From positions 1 to 17,286 of the forward strand of contig CAKAOY010000013.1 of assembly GCA_916710115.1 (NCBI GenBank): a DNA stretch of 17,286 nucleotides, written 5' to 3'. Below the pieces are notes generated by a model that was not told where the DNA came from, did no database searches, and was given only the letters and a program-made list of their open reading frames with translations. This document shows positions 13,869 through 17,286 of this stretch, in pieces. A program made the position numbers and the translations under genes. This stretch comes from an uncultured Bergeyella sp. GTDB lineage: Bacteria > Bacteroidota > Bacteroidia > Flavobacteriales > Weeksellaceae. The stretch's first letter is position 1, and every line of letters starts with the position of its first letter.

Positions 13869-14138
13869 ATGAAAGGATTAACATTTGTAGGGTTTATTTC
13901 ATTAGCTCTCGCAACATTTTTGTTTTGGCTACGACTAGATATGTCTTTTGATAGTTTATTCAACCTTAATTTCCTAATTGGTATCTTGTTAGGACTTGGT
14001 TTTGGATTAATTATTGGTGGTATCACAGGATATATTTCTAAAGGAACGAACTTAAAACGAGCTAAAATAAAAAATGAACTAAACGAACTTAAAAGGGAAA
14101 ACGAAAACCTCCAAAAACAAACGGAAAATATTTCATAA
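13869..14138 (+). CDS. Small two-helix membrane protein with coiled-coil tail
   Basis: 89 residues that I do not recognise at family level. Two hydrophobic helices are evident (about residues 4-20 and 33-55, the second very Gly/Ile/Leu-rich: IGILLGLGFGLIIGGITGY). The tail is charged (KRAKIKNELNELKRENENLQKQTENIS), with heptad-like spacing expected to form a coiled coil. The layout resembles LapA-domain or YtxH-like small envelope proteins, but no diagnostic motif is visible. It starts seven bases after the M48 stop and is probably cotranscribed with it, so it may be a membrane partner or adaptor of that protease. A minus-strand frame of similar length covers the same bases and looks like a shadow, since it lacks a promoter and sensible composition. 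Confidence 0.75.
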   Translation: MKGLTFVGFISLALATFLFWLRLDMSFDSLFNLNFLIGILLGLGFGLIIGGITGYISKGTNLKRAKIKNELNELKRENENLQKQTENIS

Positions 14139-14184
14139 TCCCATAAAATCAACTATTAAAAAAATCATCCCTACGAAAGTTATA

Positions 14185-14192
14185 TACTTTTG
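14185..14192 (+). promoter_or_regulatory. Upstream -7 box of the GH3 gene
   Basis: TACTTTTG is an exact TAnnTTTG match, ending 41 bases before the ATG at 14234. It overlaps the 3' arm of the hairpin. Its final G is the first base of a GTG that could otherwise be taken as the start of the GH3 frame. Confidence 0.5.
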
Positions 14193-14207
14193 TGGGGGGA
14201 TTTTCTT

Positions 14208-14215
14208 TACTTTTG
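14208..14215 (+). promoter_or_regulatory. Downstream -7 box of the GH3 gene
   Basis: A second TACTTTTG, 23 bases beyond the first and 18 bases before the ATG at 14234. It follows the T-run of the hairpin and continues GAAA, the same context as the box at 10286. Which of the two boxes is used, or whether both are, cannot be told from sequence. Confidence 0.5.
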
Positions 14216-14233
14216 AAAAATATTTTGAAAATT

Positions 14234-15742
14234 ATGTTTAGTTTTTTCAAAAAAAAAATGGCTCTCCTTTGGGCAAAAAAAGAAATCCTGAAATCAAAAA
14301 AATTCAAGGATAATGCCTCCGAAGACCAAAAAAATCTACTACTTTCATTAGTGAAAACTGCCGAAAAAACCCTCTTCGGTAGAATTCATCAATTTGACGA
14401 AATACAATCAATAAAAAACTTTCAAGAAAAAGTCCCCATCGTAGATTATGAAAGCATTAAACCTTTTATTGATAAGATAAAACACGGTGACCGGCATATA
14501 CTCTACCCCGATATCCCATTATATTTTGCTAAAACTTCTGGGACAACCTCTGGTGCAAAATACATACCTATTTCCAAGGAAGGTATTGATTATCAGATAA
14601 AAGCTGCTCAGCTAGCTCTATTTCATTACATTAACAAAAAGGGAAATGCCGATTTCGTAAATGGTAAGATGATTTTCCTACAAGGAAGCCCAGAATTAGA
14701 GGAAATAAATAGTATAAAAACAGGACGACTCTCGGGAATTGTAGCCCATCATATCCCAAAATATTTACAAAATAACCGCCTCCCAAAATATGAAACCAAC
14801 ATTATTGAAGATTGGGAAGAGAAAATAAACCAAATAGTAAAAGAAACCGAACGAGAAAATATGACCCTCATATCGGGAATTCCGCCATGGCTTCTGATGT
14901 ATTTTGAAAAACTTATTGAGCGAAATGGAAAAAAAATAAAGGAACTCTTCCCAAACCTACAACTTATCATCACAGGAGGCGTTAATTATGAACCTTACAG
15001 CAAGAAAATGCAGTACCTACTCGGAGGTGATGTAGATATTGTGCAGACTTTTCCTGCTTCGGAGGGATTCTTTGCTTTTCAGGATGATTATACCCAAGAA
15101 GGACTACTACTCCTCACCAATCACGGAATTTTTTACGAATTTGTTCCGCTAAATCTTTTTGGAAAGCCCGATGCCCCACGCCTTACCCTCGACGAGGTAG
15201 AACTCAATACAGATTATGCACTAATAATCACTACCAACTCCGGACTTTGGGCTTATTCTATCGGTGATGTCGTTCGTTTCATCTCCAAAAAGCCTTATCG
15301 TATTTTGGTCTGTGGGCGGACAAAACATTTTACCTCTGCCTTTGGAGAACATATCATAGGTATTGAAGTTGAGGAAGCCATAAAAGCAACTTTGGATATT
15401 TTTCCTGCTCAGATTACCGAGTTTCACCTCGCTCCGCAGGTTAATCCTATCGAAGGACTCCCCTATCACGAATGGCTAATTGAGTTTGAAAAAGAGCCCA
15501 ATAACCTACAAAAATTCGCAGAACAACTTGATACAGAAATGAGAAAACAAAACACCTACTACGATGATTTGATTTCTGGCAAAGTTTTAAAACCATTGAT
15601 TATCAATTCTTTAAACAAAAACACTTTTATAGAATTTGCCAAACAACAAGGAAAACTTGGGGGACAAAACAAAATACCACGCTTGGCAAACGACCGAACG
15701 ATAGCAGATGTCTTAACATCTTTACAAAAAACTGACAATTAA
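14234..15742 (+). CDS. GH3-family acyl-adenylate/amido synthetase-like enzyme
   Basis: 502 residues from the ATG at 14234. GH3 proteins belong to the ANL-type adenylating superfamily; plant members activate a carboxylic acid (for example auxin) with ATP and join it to an amino acid. The ATP-binding motif SGTTSG is at 102-107 in FAKTSGTTSGAKYIPIS, TGGVNYEP and TFPASEGFFAFQ lie mid-protein, and YSIGDVVRF (341-349) is the third conserved motif. FTSAFGEHIIGIEVEEAI marks the hinge to the C-terminal domain. The N-terminus (FFKKKMALLWAKKEILKSKKF) is basic and amphipathic. An in-frame GTG at 14192 is rejected because it coincides with a promoter box; the ATG at 14258 (494 residues) is an alternative. 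Substrates of bacterial GH3 proteins are largely unknown. A small gene follows 10 bases downstream, probably in the same transcript. Confidence 0.87.
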   Translation: MFSFFKKKMALLWAKKEILKSKKFKDNASEDQKNLLLSLVKTAEKTLFGRIHQFDEIQSIKNFQEKVPIVDYESIKPFIDKIKHGDRHILYPDIPLYFAKTSGTTSGAKYIPISKEGIDYQIKAAQLALFHYINKKGNADFVNGKMIFLQGSPELEEINSIKTGRLSGIVAHHIPKYLQNNRLPKYETNIIEDWEEKINQIVKETERENMTLISGIPPWLLMYFEKLIERNGKKIKELFPNLQLIITGGVNYEPYSKKMQYLLGGDVDIVQTFPASEGFFAFQDDYTQEGLLLLTNHGIFYEFVPLNLFGKPDAPRLTLDEVELNTDYALIITTNSGLWAYSIGDVVRFISKKPYRILVCGRTKHFTSAFGEHIIGIEVEEAIKATLDIFPAQITEFHLAPQVNPIEGLPYHEWLIEFEKEPNNLQKFAEQLDTEMRKQNTYYDDLISGKVLKPLIINSLNKNTFIEFAKQQGKLGGQNKIPRLANDRTIADVLTSLQKTDN

Positions 15743-15752
15743 CACATTAAAA

Positions 15753-16133
15753 ATGATTACAGAAGCAGAACTTTGGCAAGAAGTAGAGATATTCTTTCAA
15801 AAAAATTTTGATGCCGAAAAAGGAATTGCCATCGAAACAATTCTATTCCTCATTGGAGTGCAGGAATTGGGTAGTGGCAAACAAAAATATACAAAAGACG
15901 ACAAACTGAATATACTGCATATCGCTGTATGTAGGCTCCTCGAACCCTTTGGGTACTACCGATTCTCTCACTACGATGATGATGGATACCCACACTTTGA
16001 GGAGATTGAATCTCTACCCGATCTCAAACCAAACGAGCAAAAAATATTAATAAAAAAAGCTATTATCCAATATTTCATTGATGAAAAATTATTCTCTCAA
16101 CAAATTTTAGACAAGGTAGCTCCGTCTCACTAA
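15753..16133 (+). CDS. Uncharacterised 126-residue cytoplasmic protein
   Basis: I do not recognise this protein. It is acidic and mostly helical by composition, with no signal peptide, membrane segment or Cys pair. A hydrophobic core helix (GIAIETILFLIGVQELGSG, about residues 24-42) is followed by LNILHIAVCRLLEPFGYYRF, an acidic turn HYDDDGYPHFEEIESLPDL, and a C-terminal helix pair rich in Lys and Ile. It starts 10 bases after the GH3 stop and ends 45 bases before hflX, which has its own promoter, so its natural partner is GH3. Codon use matches its neighbours, arguing for a real, resident gene. A role with GH3 is inference from spacing only. Confidence 0.8.
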   Translation: MITEAELWQEVEIFFQKNFDAEKGIAIETILFLIGVQELGSGKQKYTKDDKLNILHIAVCRLLEPFGYYRFSHYDDDGYPHFEEIESLPDLKPNEQKILIKKAIIQYFIDEKLFSQQILDKVAPSH

Positions 16134-16165
16134 CTTTCAAAATGTTAAAAATCATTAAAAATCAT

Positions 16166-16173
16166 TAACTTTG
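16166..16173 (+). promoter_or_regulatory. -7 promoter box abutting the hflX start
   Basis: TAACTTTG is an exact TAnnTTTG match only five bases before the hflX ATG at 16179. Transcription would begin at or within a base or two of the A of ATG, predicting a leaderless or almost leaderless mRNA. Upstream is a direct repeat of TTAAAAATCA (16145-16154 and 16155-16164). Confidence 0.6.
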
Positions 16174-16178
16174 CCTCT

Positions 16179-17286
16179 ATGTTAGAAAAAAAAGAACATA
16201 TCTACGAAAAAGCCGTCTTGGTAGGTCTCATTAATAAAGACCAAGATGAGGACAAGCTCCGCGAGTATATGGACGAATTAGAATTTCTTGCCTATACAGC
16301 AGGAGCATCGGTGGAGAAACGATTCACACAGAAACTCTCCCAACCTGATTCGCGAACCTTCGTAGGGAAAGGTAAGGCCGAAGAAATAAAAAATTTCGTA
16401 AAGGAAAACGAAATTGGTACTGTAATTTTTGATGATGAGCTCTCTCCTTCTCAATTGAAAAATTTGGAACGAGAATTAGAAGTAAAAATCCTCGACAGAA
16501 CGAACCTTATACTCGATATTTTTGCTCAAAGAGCTCAAACTTCCTATGCACGAACACAAGTAGAACTTGCTCAGTATGAGTATCTTCTACCTCGACTCAC
16601 TCGTATGTGGACTCACCTTGAAAGACAGCGAGGGGGTATAGGTATGAGAGGACCTGGGGAAACAGAGATTGAGACCGACCGCCGTATTATTCGTGATAGA
16701 ATTTCCCTTTTAAAGGAAAAACTAAAAACAATAGATAAACAGATGGCTACGCAACGAAACAACCGAGGAAAGATGGTTCGCATGGCTCTTGTAGGATACA
16801 CTAATGTGGGGAAATCTACCCTAATGAACACCCTATCCAAATCCAATGTATTCGCCGAAAACAAACTATTCGCAACGCTGGACACCACCGTACGAAAGGT
16901 TGTAATTGGTAACTTACCGTTTCTACTGACGGATACTGTGGGCTTCATTAGGAAACTGCCTACTCAACTTGTAGAATCTTTCAAATCTACTCTCGACGAA
17001 GTCCGTGAGGCAGATTTATTGCTTCATATTGTGGATATTTCTCACGAAAGTTTTGAGGACCACATCAATTCTGTACATCAGATTTTACATGAAATAGACG
17101 CCCACCAAAAACCAATGATATTGATATTCAATAAAATTGATGATTTCTCCTACGAGAAAAAGGATGAGGATGATTTGACTCCCTCTACCCGAAAAAATAT
17201 CTCATTGGAAGAATGGGAAAAAACTTGGATGGCGAAAACGAAATATCCAACGATTTTTATCTCAGCACTGAATAAACAAAACTTCT
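16179..17286 (+). CDS. hflX: GTPase HflX, C-terminus beyond window
   Basis: 369 codons are visible and the frame is open at the right edge, so perhaps 30-60 residues are missing compared with the usual ~400-430. HflX is a ribosome-binding GTPase that splits stalled 70S ribosomes, notably after heat stress. The N-terminal HflX domain shows LVGLINKDQDEDKL, ELEFLAYTAGASVEKRF and FVGKGKAEEI. The linker helix has YARTQVELAQYEYLLPRL and the hallmark GPGETEIETDRR. The G domain has G1 GYTNVGKST (206-214), G3 DTVGF (252-256), G4 NKID (318-321) and G5 SAL (362-364). The ATG at 16179 is kept because MLEKKEHIYEKAVLVG directly precedes the conserved core; the next ATG (residue 31) would remove that strand. 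A promoter box lies five bases upstream. Confidence 0.95.
   Translation, partial: MLEKKEHIYEKAVLVGLINKDQDEDKLREYMDELEFLAYTAGASVEKRFTQKLSQPDSRTFVGKGKAEEIKNFVKENEIGTVIFDDELSPSQLKNLERELEVKILDRTNLILDIFAQRAQTSYARTQVELAQYEYLLPRLTRMWTHLERQRGGIGMRGPGETEIETDRRIIRDRISLLKEKLKTIDKQMATQRNNRGKMVRMALVGYTNVGKSTLMNTLSKSNVFAENKLFATLDTTVRKVVIGNLPFLLTDTVGFIRKLPTQLVESFKSTLDEVREADLLLHIVDISHESFEDHINSVHQILHEIDAHQKPMILIFNKIDDFSYEKKDEDDLTPSTRKNISLEEWEKTWMAKTKYPTIFISALNKQNF

Larger units (their letters stand above)
14168..14215 (+). terminator. Hairpin overlapping two tandem -7 boxes
   Basis: Bases 14168-14180 (TCCCTACGAAAGT) can pair with 14186-14198 (ACTTTTGTGGGGG), allowing several G-T wobbles, with a small TATAT loop. 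The T-rich run ATTTTCTTTACTTTT follows. This resembles an intrinsic terminator for the M48 unit. The 3' arm itself includes a TAnnTTTG box, and the T-run includes another, so termination and initiation signals are superimposed. Confidence 0.55.

Noticed and set aside
14192..14233. GTG start extending the GH3 protein by 14 residues
   Set aside because: The GTG overlaps the last base of a -7 box and the arm of a hairpin; the ATG at 14234 is better placed.
16145..16164. Two copies of TTAAAAATCA upstream of hflX as regulator binding sites or iterons
   Set aside because: Only two copies in AT-rich DNA, with no known matching regulator; kept only as a note within the promoter entry.

Overview
The window reads as chromosomal DNA of a Bacteroidota bacterium, most likely class Flavobacteriia. 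A genus in the Weeksellaceae (Chryseobacterium/Riemerella/Bergeyella type) fits, but the sequence alone does not fix it. The evidence is AT-rich DNA, a near absence of Shine-Dalgarno sequences, promoter boxes of the Bacteroidota form TAnnTTTG before most transcription units, a PorG-type type IX secretion protein, and the order porG-uppS-bamA-ompH-ompH that is characteristic of this phylum. There are 16 protein genes: 14 complete, one cut at the left edge and one cut at the right edge. I see no tRNA, rRNA, CRISPR, insertion sequence or prophage, and no gene-free stretch above 300 bases.

Layout. (1) Positions 1-4804 are the end of a surface-polysaccharide (capsule/O-antigen) locus. It holds the C-terminus of an EpsG/Wzy-like membrane protein, a WecA/TagO-type initiating sugar-phosphate transferase, a Wza-type outer-membrane export lipoprotein, and a Wzc-type chain-length regulator fused to a tyrosine kinase with a (GY)9 tail. 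It closes with a strong hairpin. Codon use and base skew change between the transferase and the export genes, which suggests the junction between a variable sugar-synthesis part and a resident export part. (2) Positions 4937-10284 are an envelope-biogenesis block: porG, uppS (lipid carrier synthesis), bamA (outer-membrane protein insertion) and two OmpH/Skp periplasmic chaperones, the second with its own promoter, ending in a rho-independent terminator. (3) Positions 10286-11730 hold a hotdog thioesterase and an RmlD-like sugar-nucleotide reductase, separated by one base. A hairpin then serves both this unit and the convergent tgt. (4) tgt on the minus strand (tRNA queuosine modification) lacks the usual zinc-binding cysteines. 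(5) Divergent from tgt are an M48 lipoprotein metalloprotease and a small two-helix membrane protein. A hairpin/promoter hybrid follows, then a GH3-family acyl-adenylating enzyme and an unrecognised 126-residue protein. (6) hflX, a ribosome-associated GTPase, has a promoter so close to its ATG that its mRNA may be leaderless; it runs off the right edge.

Functionally, most of the window serves the cell envelope. UppS makes the undecaprenyl carrier that the WecA-like enzyme loads with the first sugar, Wza/Wzc polymerise and export the glycan, and BamA with the OmpH proteins inserts outer-membrane barrels, PorG included. Several start codons were moved downstream of the longest frame because a perfect -7 promoter box lies at or inside the extended N-terminus.
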